Of a DNA stretch of 64,000 nt, positions 26,702-35,183 are shown piece after piece; within the stretch, counting starts at the first letter, position 1; every line of letters starts with the position of its first letter. The translations under genes were made by a program, and so were the position numbers. This DNA comes from JAEYOM01 sp036260935 (GTDB lineage Bacteria; Bacillota; Clostridia; Acetivibrionales; DTU013): the NCBI GenBank assembly GCA_036260935.1, contig DATALQ010000001.1, forward strand, positions 62,001 through 126,000, in the 5' to 3' direction. The notes below the pieces were generated by a model. It did not search any database, was not told the DNA's origin, and was given only the letters and a program-made list of their open reading frames with translations.

Positions 26702-27634
26702 GTGCATAGGAGATTTTTTACAAATACGGCGATTTTGCTAATACTGACATTAATACTTACCGGCTGCGGAATCGCCGGGGGTAAGGCATCCGCGGAAAAG
26801 ACAGGCAAGAGCGGACAGGCTGATCAAACAAGGTTTAATATAGTTACATCCTTTTATCCGGTATATATAGCGACGATCAATGTAACGAAAGGAATTGAGG
26901 GCGTCGTCGTCACAAATATGACAAAACCCCAGACAGGGTGCCTGCATGATTATTCACTCAGGCCCGACGATTTGAAGATGCTTGAACGAGCCGATGCTTT
27001 TGTGATAAACGGAGCCGGAATGGAGTCGTTCCTTGACGATGTGATAAAGCAGCGCGAAAATCTCAGGATAATAACTGCGGCAGCCGACATACCGCTTATA
27101 AAGGATAGGGATGGCGTCGATAATCCCCATGTATGGGTAAGTATTACGAATGAGATCAAGTGTGTGGAGAATATTGCCGATCAGCTTTCGGCGGTAGATC
27201 CCGCTCATTCGGCACAATATATTGCGAACAAGAACGCATATACGAATAAGCTGAAGTCTTTGAAGGACGAATTGCACAAAGAACTGGACGGATTGAAAAA
27301 CAAGGACATAATTACTTTTCATGAGGCTTTTCCATACTTTGCACAGGAATTCGGGCTGAATATTGCAGCCGTCGTTGAGAGGGAGCCGGGTTCCGAGCCC
27401 TCACCCAAAGAGCTTGGCGGGATAATCGACGCAGTGGAGAAAACCGGAAGCAGGGCTTTGTTCGCTGAACCCCAGTATTCTTCGAAGGCAGCAGACGCTA
27501 TAGCGCGTGAAACGGGTGCGAAGGTTTATTCACTGGATCCTGGTGTAACCGGAGATTCGGCGCCCGATGTGTTTAACGCCTACCTCGAAACGATGTGGCA
27601 AAATGGCAGGACATTGAAGGAAGCATTGGAGTAA
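26702..27634 (+). CDS. znuA: Zinc/manganese ABC transporter substrate-binding lipoprotein
   Basis: The 310-residue protein starts with GTG 26702 behind AGGAG. It has a lipoprotein signal peptide with lipobox LTGC (Cys about residue 22). Cluster A-I metal ligands are visible: His in GCLHDYSL, His in NPHVW and His in TFHEAFPYFAQEFG, with an acidic residue in the last lobe. The His-rich loop of many ZnuA proteins is absent, so the metal could be Zn or Mn. It is the outer component of the operon with the ATPase and permease that follow. Confidence 0.87.
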   Translation: MHRRFFTNTAILLILTLILTGCGIAGGKASAEKTGKSGQADQTRFNIVTSFYPVYIATINVTKGIEGVVVTNMTKPQTGCLHDYSLRPDDLKMLERADAFVINGAGMESFLDDVIKQRENLRIITAAADIPLIKDRDGVDNPHVWVSITNEIKCVENIADQLSAVDPAHSAQYIANKNAYTNKLKSLKDELHKELDGLKNKDIITFHEAFPYFAQEFGLNIAAVVEREPGSEPSPKELGGIIDAVEKTGSRALFAEPQYSSKAADAIARETGAKVYSLDPGVTGDSAPDVFNAYLETMWQNGRTLKEALE

Positions 27635-27676
27635 AAAATAACCATACAGTACATAACAGTAGAAACGGCGGTTGAA

Positions 27677-28462
27677 ATGACGGATATCCATAACCATGCG
27701 GGATGTGAAGGAGTGTGCGGCGGCCTGTGCTGCACGAAGATAGAGAACTTCGGGGTCAGGAAGGGAACGCTCGACATCCTTGAGGATGTAAATATACATA
27801 TACACTGCGGTGAGCTTACGGCTATCGTCGGTCCCAATGGCGCAGGTAAAAGCACGCTGCTCAAAGCTCTCCTGGGCGAGATCCCTCATACCGGAGAGCT
27901 TAAGTTCATGGGTACCGGCGGAGTACGTGAAGATAAACCCATAGTAGGGTATGTACCGCAGCATCTCGATTTTGACCCCGGTACTCCGACAAGTGTACTG
28001 GATCTTTTTATTGCCAGCAATTCAGGAAAGCCTGCCTGGCTTTTTAAACCATCAGGGATTAGAAAAAGAGCTGCGGAAGGCTTGTCAAAAGTAAAAGCGG
28101 AACACCTGCTGAACAGGCGGCTGGGGGCTCTGTCCGGAGGCGAACTGCAGCGCGTGCTGCTGGCGCTTGCCCTGGATCCGGTCCCGAATCTGTTGCTGCT
28201 TGACGAACCTGTATCCGGAGTAGATCAGGGAGGGCTGGAGCTTTTTTATAATACTGTTTCCGAGCTTAGAAGCAACTATGACCTTACGATAATACTTGTT
28301 TCGCATGATCTGGAGCTGGTGGCCAAATATGCCGATCGCGTCGTGCTGCTGAACAGAACCGTAATCACCAGCGGAACGCCGAAGCAGGTCTTCAGTGATG
28401 AACGCACGCTTAAGCTATTCGGCATCCCGCGGTTTTTTCAGGATGAAGGGAGGCAGGATTGA
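27677..28462 (+). CDS. znuC: Zinc/manganese ABC transporter ATPase with Cys/His-rich N-terminus
   Basis: The 261-residue protein has Walker A GPNGAGKST, signature LSGGELQRVLLA, Walker B LLLLDEPVSGVD and H-loop VSHDLE, typical of the metal (ABC-3) branch. The first 20 residues are unusual: H5, H7, C10, C14, C18 and C19 before the usual start of the domain, a possible metal-binding or sensing extension. The ribosome site before ATG 27677 is weak, but no better in-frame start was found. The stop overlaps the permease start (TGATG). Confidence 0.9.
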   Translation: MTDIHNHAGCEGVCGGLCCTKIENFGVRKGTLDILEDVNIHIHCGELTAIVGPNGAGKSTLLKALLGEIPHTGELKFMGTGGVREDKPIVGYVPQHLDFDPGTPTSVLDLFIASNSGKPAWLFKPSGIRKRAAEGLSKVKAEHLLNRRLGALSGGELQRVLLALALDPVPNLLLLDEPVSGVDQGGLELFYNTVSELRSNYDLTIILVSHDLELVAKYADRVVLLNRTVITSGTPKQVFSDERTLKLFGIPRFFQDEGRQD

Positions 28463-29307
28463 TGTTAGAGCTTTGGTACGGCTTTGTGGATTTTCTGCTC
28501 CCGTTTGAATGGATCAGGCATGAGTTTATGAAAAACGCCCTTCTGGCAATTTTACTGTTAACCCCTGTTTTCGGGCTGTTGGGAACAATGGTTGTAAGTA
28601 ACAGAATGGCTTTTTTCTCGGACTCGATAGGCCACGGAGCATTTACAGGCGTGGCGATCGGCGCCCTTCTGGGGGGGATACAGCCTATTTGGGGCGCGAT
28701 TCTGTTTTCGGTGATATTTGCTGTTACCATAACCATTATAAAAAATAAAACGAGGGCATCGACCGACACAGTAATAGGAGTGTTTTCGTCAACAGCCGTC
28801 GCGATAGGTCTTGTTATAATGTCGGCCGGGGGAGGCTTCAATAAATTTTCCTCGTATCTGGTCGGCGACATCCTGAGCATATCGCCTTTCGAAATATTGC
28901 TGCTGATGGCTGCCTTCGCCGCGGTGATACTGCTTTGGTTCATAATATTCAACAAAGTGCTGCTGACCAGTATAAATCAGTCTCTTGCGTCAAGCCGCGG
29001 TGTTAATACGCTTTTGACGGATGTACTTTTTACTGTTGCCATAGCCGTAGTTGTGACGATAACTATCCAATGGGTGGGGCTGTTGATCATCAATTCCCTT
29101 ATTGTACTGCCCGCTGCCGCCTCACGCAACATAACCCACAACGTACGCCAGTATCATGCGGTATCTGTCGGCATCTCGATGTTTTCGGGGATCGCCGGGC
29201 TCATCGGGTCGTATTACTGGAATACGGCAACGGGCGCGACGATTGTCCTTATCGCGGCTGCGGCATTCTTTGCCACGTTTCTGCTGCGCAAGCGATTTGC
29301 GGCATGA
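28462..29307 (+). CDS. znuB: Zinc/manganese ABC transporter permease
   Basis: An ABC-3 family permease of 281 residues with about eight TM helices. SDSIGHGAFTGVAIG near the N-terminus and LIINSLIVLPAAASRNI are family markers. It forms the membrane channel for the metal importer with the two preceding genes. ATG 28462 overlaps the znuC stop, and GGGAGG lies 8 nt upstream. No Zur/MntR box was recognised before the operon. Confidence 0.9.
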   Translation: MLELWYGFVDFLLPFEWIRHEFMKNALLAILLLTPVFGLLGTMVVSNRMAFFSDSIGHGAFTGVAIGALLGGIQPIWGAILFSVIFAVTITIIKNKTRASTDTVIGVFSSTAVAIGLVIMSAGGGFNKFSSYLVGDILSISPFEILLLMAAFAAVILLWFIIFNKVLLTSINQSLASSRGVNTLLTDVLFTVAIAVVVTITIQWVGLLIINSLIVLPAAASRNITHNVRQYHAVSVGISMFSGIAGLIGSYYWNTATGATIVLIAAAAFFATFLLRKRFAA

Positions 29308-29364
29308 CCGCTTTCCTTACATCATCAAACGGACACTTGCAAAGTTAAAAAGTTTTTGTTATTA

Positions 29365-29387
29365 TATACCCATAGGGGGTATATAAT
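29365..29387 (+). promoter_or_regulatory. CsoR-family operator overlapping a -10 box
   Basis: The sequence TATACCCATAGGGGGTATA (29365-29383) is an inverted repeat of the kind bound by CsoR/CstR/RcnR-family repressors, which recognise TACCC-(N)-GGGGTA. It overlaps a TATAAT -10 box (29382-29387). A second half-like GATACCCC lies at 29394-29401. CsoR senses Cu(I); the related CstR senses persulfide. The regulated gene is a glutaredoxin, which would fit either thiol or metal stress. No csoR gene lies in the window. Confidence 0.65.
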
Positions 29388-29458
29388 ATGTATGATACCC
29401 CGTGAAAAACGTAAAAGCGGGAAATAATAAATTATAGTTTACTTAAGGAGGTAAGCAT

Positions 29459-29686
29459 ATGAATGTTAAAGTATATTCGACCCCGACTTGTCCGTGGTGC
29501 ACCGTTACAAAAAATTATCTAAAATCCAGGAATGTTCCGTTTGAGGATATAGATGTTACGCGCGACAGGACTGCAGCAATTGAAATGGTGCAGAAATCGG
29601 GGCAGAGAGGCGTACCTGTGATAGATATAGACGGCAGAATCATCGTAGGGTTTGATCAGGGAACAATCGACAGTCTGATAAAATAG
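29459..29686 (+). CDS. Glutaredoxin-like protein (CPWC)
   Basis: This 75-residue single-domain protein has the redox motif TPTCPWCTVTKNYL near the N-terminus, the cis-Pro region RGVPVIDIDG and the GFDQGTIDSLI end, all as in NrdH/glutaredoxin-like proteins of Firmicutes. It reduces disulfides or handles persulfides or metals in the cytoplasm. A perfect AAGGAGG precedes ATG 29459. The gene is monocistronic between a CsoR-type operator and a terminator. The redox pair is Cys-Cys, not selenocysteine. Confidence 0.9.
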   Translation: MNVKVYSTPTCPWCTVTKNYLKSRNVPFEDIDVTRDRTAAIEMVQKSGQRGVPVIDIDGRIIVGFDQGTIDSLIK

Positions 29687-29729
29687 ATAAACCCTGACTT
29701 TCTGCAAAATATTGATGTTTGTTACTCGG

Positions 29730-29755
29730 CAGCATGCGACTTGCATGCTGTTTTT
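29730..29755 (+). terminator. Intrinsic terminator after the glutaredoxin gene
   Basis: An 8-bp stem (CAGCATGC / GCATGCTG) with a 5-nt loop is followed by five T. Confidence 0.85.
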
Positions 29756-29799
29756 ATTTATCAGTTTTTCATCTGCATGTTACAGTTTGTTCAAGTAAA

Positions 29800-29828
29800 T
29801 TGATAATAACTGGTAAATATTATATAAT
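29800..29828 (+). promoter_or_regulatory. Promoter for the zinc-ribbon protein
   Basis: TTGATA (29800-29805), 17 bp, TATAAT (29823-29828), 72 bp upstream of the ATG. Confidence 0.7.
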
Positions 29829-29900
29829 GTTCTCACATAAACAGAGTATCGCCGATGTGCCGAAATCTCCATGATATTTGATCGGAAGGGAGAAAATAAA

Positions 29901-30785
29901 ATGTTTTGTGAGAAATGTGGAACCAAGTTACCCGAGGGTTCAAGATTTTGCATGAACTGCGGCGCCAAGGCCGCGATTGAGGAAAGTATTCAGAATGCGG
30001 CAGTACATGAAGCCGCGGTCAGTATTGATGCGCTTGTACTGGAAACCGGAACTTCAGCCGTTGAGACAGAGACTGTCGAAATACCGGTTGAGCAGCCGGC
30101 AGCCTTTTATGAGGCAGCAGAATCGAAACCTGCCCAGGAGCAAAAGGAGCAGGCCCCGGTTCAACCAATACAAGAACTAAAGGTGCAGCAAACACCTGAG
30201 AAGGCGGTTCAACCGCTGCAGGCTCAATTTAAACAGGAGGTCGTACAGCAAGCACCTGTGCAGCAAACGCAGGCGCAGCCGATACCTGCGCAGAGCCAGG
30301 CGAGGCCGGTGGTTCAAGCCGCGCAGCCTGCAACAGTTAAGGCTGCACAGCCAATCATGCCACAGGCGTCCCAGCCCGCTGCGGCCTATGCTTCACAGCC
30401 CGTGTTCTCACAAAGCAATCAGCAGGCCCCGATGCCCCAGAACCTCCAACAGCCTGCATTCTCCCAAAACAGCCAACAGGTGATTGCTCCCGCACAGCAG
30501 CCTGGAGCGGACCAAAAGCCCGAAAAGCTAAAACCGCTTCAGACATGGAAATTCATAGGTATGTTTATTATTACGGCAATTCCAGTTATCAATCTTATAT
30601 TTGTTCTTATATGGAGCTTTGGCAGCGGTTTCAATAAAAATACAAAGAGCTATGCCAGGGCAGTGCTTATTTTATGGATCGTCGAACTTTTACTCCTGAT
30701 AATAACCGCGATAGTGAACTGGGCGCTTTTACAGTCAATATGGTCAACGATTTCTTCGATGTCTCCCGGCATGCCGATATATTGA
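29901..30785 (+). CDS. Zinc-ribbon membrane protein with Gln/Pro/Ala-rich linker
   Basis: The N-terminus is a zinc ribbon, FCEKCGTKLPEGSRFCMNCGAK (Cys 3, 6, 17, 20; written here in its two pairs CEKC and CMNC). Residues about 40-215 are a low-complexity linker rich in Gln, Pro and Ala (QQAPVQQTQAQPIPAQ). The C-terminus has two TM helices (FIGMFIITAIPVINLIFVLIW and the last 30 residues). Such zinc-ribbon/TM proteins are frequent and mostly uncharacterised in Clostridia. GGGAG precedes ATG 29901. It has its own promoter and no obvious partner. Confidence 0.8.
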   Translation: MFCEKCGTKLPEGSRFCMNCGAKAAIEESIQNAAVHEAAVSIDALVLETGTSAVETETVEIPVEQPAAFYEAAESKPAQEQKEQAPVQPIQELKVQQTPEKAVQPLQAQFKQEVVQQAPVQQTQAQPIPAQSQARPVVQAAQPATVKAAQPIMPQASQPAAAYASQPVFSQSNQQAPMPQNLQQPAFSQNSQQVIAPAQQPGADQKPEKLKPLQTWKFIGMFIITAIPVINLIFVLIWSFGSGFNKNTKSYARAVLILWIVELLLLIITAIVNWALLQSIWSTISSMSPGMPIY

Positions 30786-30978
30786 CTTTTTGCAGATCAA
30801 TAATAATGCGAAACGATAGACAAAACCCACGAGCAGGCCTTGGACAGGGATTCCGGGGCACTGCTCTTTTATTTGAGCTGCTATATTTTTATTTTGGATA
30901 ACACAGGGCATCCATATATGATATACTATTTTTCGGACCAGTCGGTCCGTTCATATTATTAAAACAGGTGCGAATCGG

Positions 30979-33708
30979 ATGATAACAGAAAAAGAAAAAC
31001 AGGAATTCGTTGAATTAAGAAAGAAGCTTCTGGAAAAGGAATATAAAAAGCTCAACCCTCCTCAGAGGCAGGCGGTGTTTCAAACCGAGGGGCCATTACT
31101 TGTCTTGGCGGGCGCTGGCTCGGGCAAGACTTCCGTATTGGTGAACAGGATCGCTTATATGATCAAGTACGGAAATGCGTATCACAGCAATAGTGTCCCG
31201 GATGGGTTGACGTCCGAGGATCTTGACTGGATGCGTGGGGCTCTGGACGGGCAGGACGGTGGAACAGCGCAGGGCGCGGGAGCAGGATCCATAGCCGCAG
31301 GAGGACCGGGTGCCGGCGCAGTAACTGGCGCAATCAACTCGGGATCAGGCGCAGGAGGCAACACTCCTGACAAAGCGGCTGTGAAGGGCGTGTCGGATAT
31401 GCTTCCCCGCAGGATTACCGATCTTATGAAAAACGGCCCTGCACACCCGGCTTCCATACTTGCGATCACATTTACAAACAAGGCTGCCAGGGAAATGAAG
31501 CAGAGGCTCGAAGGAATACTGGGTGAAAGCGTCAGCGACCTATGGGTTAGCACCTTCCATGCCTGCTGCGTCAGAATACTGCGTCGCGATATAGAAAAAC
31601 TCGGATACAACAGAAATTTCGAGATTTTTGACACTTCAGACCAGCAGACGTTGATTAAGGACAGTATAAAGGAATTGAACCTCAACGAGAAAAACTTCCC
31701 GGTAAGGGAGGTACTGTCGAAGATCGGCAGGGCAAAGGATGAACTGAAGGAACCACCGGAGTTTATGAAAGAAGCCGGCTCGGATTTCAGACTCAGCAAA
31801 ATTGCGCGTATTTACGAGCTCTATCAGAGAAAGCTGAAGAATAATAATGCGCTGGATTTCGACGATATCATAATGCTTACGATAAAGCTGTTCCTGGACC
31901 ATCCGCCTGTCATGGAATATTATCAGAGAAAATTTAAATATGTACTTGTGGACGAATACCAGGATACAAACACGGCGCAGTATACGCTTGTAAGCTTGCT
32001 GGCAAAGCATTTCAGGAACCTTTGTGTGGTGGGCGACGATGACCAGTCGATCTATGGATGGAGGGGCGCAAACATCAGGAATATCCTGGATTTCGAGAAG
32101 GAATTCAAGGATGCGAGGGTGATTAAGCTCGAGCAGAATTACCGCTCCACAAAAACGATACTGGATGCGGCCAATAACGTCATAAAAAATAATTCAGGCA
32201 GAAAGAGCAAGACTCTCTGGACTGATAACTCGCAGGGCGAAGGCATCATTTACTTCGAAGCGAGTAACGAACATGAGGAAGCCGCATTTATCACGGCTGA
32301 GGTAGAAAAGCTGATAAAGAACGAGGGCAGGAGAAACAAGGACTTTGCGCTGCTATACCGTATAAACGCGCAATCGCGCGTGCTTGAAGAAGCCTTCATG
32401 AAATCGGGTATACCCTACCGGATATTCGGCGGCCTCAAGTTCTACGACCGTAAGGAGATAAAGGACATCATTGCTTACCTGCGGCTTATAGCGAACCCCT
32501 TGGACGATGTTGCCCTGAAAAGGATAATAAACGTCCCTAAAAGAGGAATAGGCAATACGACGGTCGAGGCGGCTGAAAACATAGCTGTCGGCAAGAGCTG
32601 CAGCATTTTCAGCATAATCGCATCGGCGTCGGAAATTCCCGAGCTTAAAAGGTCAGCTCCCAAGCTAATGGAATTTGCAGACATGATCGCTGGATTCAGA
32701 GCATTGGCTGAGAGCTTGAGCGTAAAGGAACTTATAGATTCGGTAATAAACAGGTCCGGTATATTGTCGGAACTGAAGGTCGAAGACACCGAAGAGGCGA
32801 AGACTCGCATAGAAAACGTGCAGGAATTGATTTCGGGAGCGATGGATTTCGAAGCGCAGAGTGATGAAAAAGGCCTTGAGGCCTATCTTGCCAATGTTAT
32901 GCTCGTATCGGACATCGACGATCTGGAAGGCGAGAAGGACCATGTAGTAATGATGACGCTCCACAGCGCAAAGGGCCTGGAATTTCCAGTGGTATTCATA
33001 CCGGGTTTCGAAGAGGGGGTATTCCCGGGGATGCGGTCGATGGACAGCGAGGAGGAGCTCGAAGAGGAGCGCAGGCTGTGTTACGTGGGAATTACCCGTG
33101 CGAGAGAGAAGCTTTATCTGACAAGTACTTACAGCAGAACACTCTTCGGCAATACGACCTATAACAGGTCTTCCAGGTTTATGAAGGAGATCCCTGAGGA
33201 ACTGCTCGAAGTCAAAGGTAGGCGTGAGAAGGGTGTTGATTCCTTCTCCGGCTGGAAGAGCAGAAACGGCGGCTATGATTCTGAGGAAGGCTTCGGCGGA
33301 AGCTCGTACGGAAATAAATCCTACGGTGATGGCGGCAGCCAGTCATTCGGCGGAGGCTCGTTTGGCGGAGCTGTCGCTGGGGGAGGCTTCGGCGCGGACA
33401 GGAGCAAGGGCTTCGGCACAGTTTTATCGCCAGGTGGAAGGGCTTCCGGTGTTTCAGGCACTGCGTCCGTTTCTGGCGGAGTACCGGTTCCGCGTGGGGC
33501 AGCCGGGAGTTCTCAAACATCCGGCGCTTCATCAGGCTCGCCGGGAACTGATTTCAAGGTAGGAGACAATGTAGTGCACAAGAAATTCGGCGTGGGCAAG
33601 ATCACTGCCGTCATCCTGGATAAAGGTGATTATGTTTTGGAGATCAATTTCAAGAACAACGGTATGAAAAGACTGATGGCGGCTTTTGCTAATCTGGTGA
33701 AGCTGTAG
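30979..33708 (+). CDS. pcrA: PcrA/UvrD-type DNA helicase with Gly/Ala-rich insert
   Basis: SF1A 3'-5' helicase motifs run in order: Q-motif NPPQRQAV, I GAGSGKTSVL, Ia AITFTNKAA, II VDEYQDTN, III GDDDQSIYGWRGA, IV EQNYRST, V TLHSAKGLEFP and VI VGITRAREKLYLT. The C-terminus (GDNVVHKKFGVGKI...) is the Tudor-like, RNA-polymerase-contacting domain of PcrA. It unwinds DNA in repair and transcription-conflict resolution. At 909 residues it is long: about 80 extra residues (68-150), partly GAGAGSIAAGGPGAGAVTG-like, split motifs I and Ia, and a second Gly/Ser-rich linker spans about 745-855. Confidence 0.94.
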   Translation: MITEKEKQEFVELRKKLLEKEYKKLNPPQRQAVFQTEGPLLVLAGAGSGKTSVLVNRIAYMIKYGNAYHSNSVPDGLTSEDLDWMRGALDGQDGGTAQGAGAGSIAAGGPGAGAVTGAINSGSGAGGNTPDKAAVKGVSDMLPRRITDLMKNGPAHPASILAITFTNKAAREMKQRLEGILGESVSDLWVSTFHACCVRILRRDIEKLGYNRNFEIFDTSDQQTLIKDSIKELNLNEKNFPVREVLSKIGRAKDELKEPPEFMKEAGSDFRLSKIARIYELYQRKLKNNNALDFDDIIMLTIKLFLDHPPVMEYYQRKFKYVLVDEYQDTNTAQYTLVSLLAKHFRNLCVVGDDDQSIYGWRGANIRNILDFEKEFKDARVIKLEQNYRSTKTILDAANNVIKNNSGRKSKTLWTDNSQGEGIIYFEASNEHEEAAFITAEVEKLIKNEGRRNKDFALLYRINAQSRVLEEAFMKSGIPYRIFGGLKFYDRKEIKDIIAYLRLIANPLDDVALKRIINVPKRGIGNTTVEAAENIAVGKSCSIFSIIASASEIPELKRSAPKLMEFADMIAGFRALAESLSVKELIDSVINRSGILSELKVEDTEEAKTRIENVQELISGAMDFEAQSDEKGLEAYLANVMLVSDIDDLEGEKDHVVMMTLHSAKGLEFPVVFIPGFEEGVFPGMRSMDSEEELEEERRLCYVGITRAREKLYLTSTYSRTLFGNTTYNRSSRFMKEIPEELLEVKGRREKGVDSFSGWKSRNGGYDSEEGFGGSSYGNKSYGDGGSQSFGGGSFGGAVAGGGFGADRSKGFGTVLSPGGRASGVSGTASVSGGVPVPRGAAGSSQTSGASSGSPGTDFKVGDNVVHKKFGVGKITAVILDKGDYVLEINFKNNGMKRLMAAFANLVKL

Positions 33709-33854
33709 AACCAACGCCGGGTGGACGGCCGCATGTGTGCGGCGCTATGGACCGTATATGAACCATGAACGGTATATACTGCGGACTTAATGTGAATAAT
33801 AGGTCTGCAGCACATGCCGTTTTTGTTTATCAATACGACGTTCCGGAGGTAATC

Positions 33855-34049
33855 ATGGATATTTACGACTATAACGAGGATAATCTATCGGCAATCGCGC
33901 GGTCCTGCAGCTATCTTAGTTACAGGCAGCCCGGTAAACAGGGAAAAGGATCGGGCGATATCTCCTGCAGCGTTTGCAGCCATTGGAACGGGCGAAGCTG
34001 CGGCAGAAATCAGTTCGACAGTATTGCTTCGGAGATGCGCCTGGACTGA
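33855..34049 (+). CDS. Small Cys-containing protein of unknown function
   Basis: ATG 33855 has a perfect CGGAGG site 6 nt upstream, so this 64-residue frame is very likely translated. The first half is acidic and helical (MDIYDYNEDNLSAIARSCSY). The second half has CSVCSHWNGRSC, a possible metal-binding knuckle, with another Cys at residue 18. No family was recognised. It follows pcrA by 146 bp with no clear promoter or terminator between, so it may be transcribed with it. Confidence 0.65.
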   Translation: MDIYDYNEDNLSAIARSCSYLSYRQPGKQGKGSGDISCSVCSHWNGRSCGRNQFDSIASEMRLD

Positions 34050-34157
34050 CATGGGGTAATATTGTCCTGCCTCGATGACCCGGTTAAATTGGTTTCGTTA
34101 GTCTGTTACCTTCACTTATTTCGGTTTGTCATGATTCGGCAGCTCAATCATTCAGCA

Positions 34158-34808
34158 TTATAGCAGCTTCAAAACTTCCAACGGGTCGGAGATGATCAGA
34201 TTCGCTCCATTGCCGGTAAGCTCATCAGCATTTCGGAAGCCCCACAGAACGCCCACCGCATACATGCCCGCGGATACGGCGGTCTTCATATCCACTCCGG
34301 TATCCCCGAGATACAGTATATCTGCCGGGGCGACTTCAAGTATTCCTGCGATTTCCAGAGCTCCGGCCGGATCAGGCTTGATCGGCACTCCCTCACGTTC
34401 GCCGTATACGGGGTAAAAATTCCAAGCCGGAAGCAGCTCTTTTACAATATCCTTAGAGAATTTGTCCAGTTTGTTTGACAACACGGCAAGCTTGATACCT
34501 TTCTCAGTAAGAGCATCCAGCAACTGCGGGATCCCCGGGTAGGGCCTTGTTTTATTGGCCCACCTCTTGGCATATTCGCCGCGCATTTCGCCCAACCCCT
34601 GTTCAACGGATGAAGCATCGCGTTTTTCCTCCGGGAGCGCCCTCAGCACAAGGTTGCGCATTCCGTTCCCCACGAAATATTTATACGCCTTCAGGTCGTG
34701 TACAGGATAGCCGTGCTGCGCCAGCACGCTGTTCATCGAGTCGCCCAGATCGTCTATGGTATCGAGCAATGTCCCGTCAAGATCGAATATTACCGCTTTA
34801 TATCCCAT
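34158..34808 (-). CDS. HAD phosphatase, phosphoglycolate-phosphatase-like
   Basis: HAD motif I is VIFDLDGTLLDTIDDLG, motif II VLSNKLDK, the Lys is in IKPDPAG, and motif IV is YLGDTGVDMKTA. A small alpha-helical cap lies between motifs I and II (MNSVLAQHGYPV...). Length (216) and motifs fit Gph/PpaX phosphatases acting on phosphoglycolate or other small phosphoesters. It is monocistronic and divergent from the his operon. The substrate is not settled. Confidence 0.85.
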   Translation of the reverse strand: MGYKAVIFDLDGTLLDTIDDLGDSMNSVLAQHGYPVHDLKAYKYFVGNGMRNLVLRALPEEKRDASSVEQGLGEMRGEYAKRWANKTRPYPGIPQLLDALTEKGIKLAVLSNKLDKFSKDIVKELLPAWNFYPVYGEREGVPIKPDPAGALEIAGILEVAPADILYLGDTGVDMKTAVSAGMYAVGVLWGFRNADELTGNGANLIISDPLEVLKLL

Positions 34809-35025
34809 AATCCTTAGTACTCCTTGGTTAAAATATTATTTCGGTTTTTGTGTGATTACATCCGATTATACTATAAAAGCCGCCTTTCAGCATCAACATC
34901 GGATTTATCTGGAAGCTGTACGTGAAGCAGGCAGGTTGGAACATGAGAACGTCAGCATTTTTCACAATTAAGATTTGCATATTTTGCAGTGTTTATATGT
35001 TTTTTAATAAAAATATCAAGGCCCA

Positions 35026-35055
35026 TTGACAAAACAATTGACGGTAAATTATAAT
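35026..35055 (+). promoter_or_regulatory. Promoter of the histidine operon
   Basis: TTGACA (35026-35031), 18 bp, TATAAT (35050-35055). The rest of the 375-bp gap 34809-35183 is AT-rich. I looked for T-box features (AGGGTGGNACCGCG) and found none. Confidence 0.75.
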
Positions 35056-35064
35056 GAATGCAAT

Positions 35065-35108
35065 TCATTTATTTATCAATTCACCACGTTAAAGTGATAA
35101 ATAAATGA
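35065..35108 (+). promoter_or_regulatory. 14-bp inverted repeat at the his operon transcription start
   Basis: TCATTTATTTATCA (35065-35078) is the exact reverse complement of TGATAAATAAATGA (35095-35108), with a 16-nt loop. It begins 9 bp after the -10 box, where a repressor could block initiation or an mRNA hairpin could form. It has no T-run after it, so it is not a terminator. A TrpR-like HisR/YerC operator is one possibility; unproven. Confidence 0.55.
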
Positions 35109-35183
35109 TACGCAGAAAGCTTGAAAATTTGCTACAATATACATAAATATTTCTTAACGGATAGATAAGTGAGGTGCGCTCTA

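Noticed and set aside
29459..29686. Glutaredoxin-like selenoprotein.
   Set aside because: The redox motif is CPWC with no in-frame TGA and no SECIS-like element.
34809..35183. T-box or histidine-leader attenuator before the his operon.
   Set aside because: No T-box consensus, no terminator with T-run and no His-rich leader peptide were seen.
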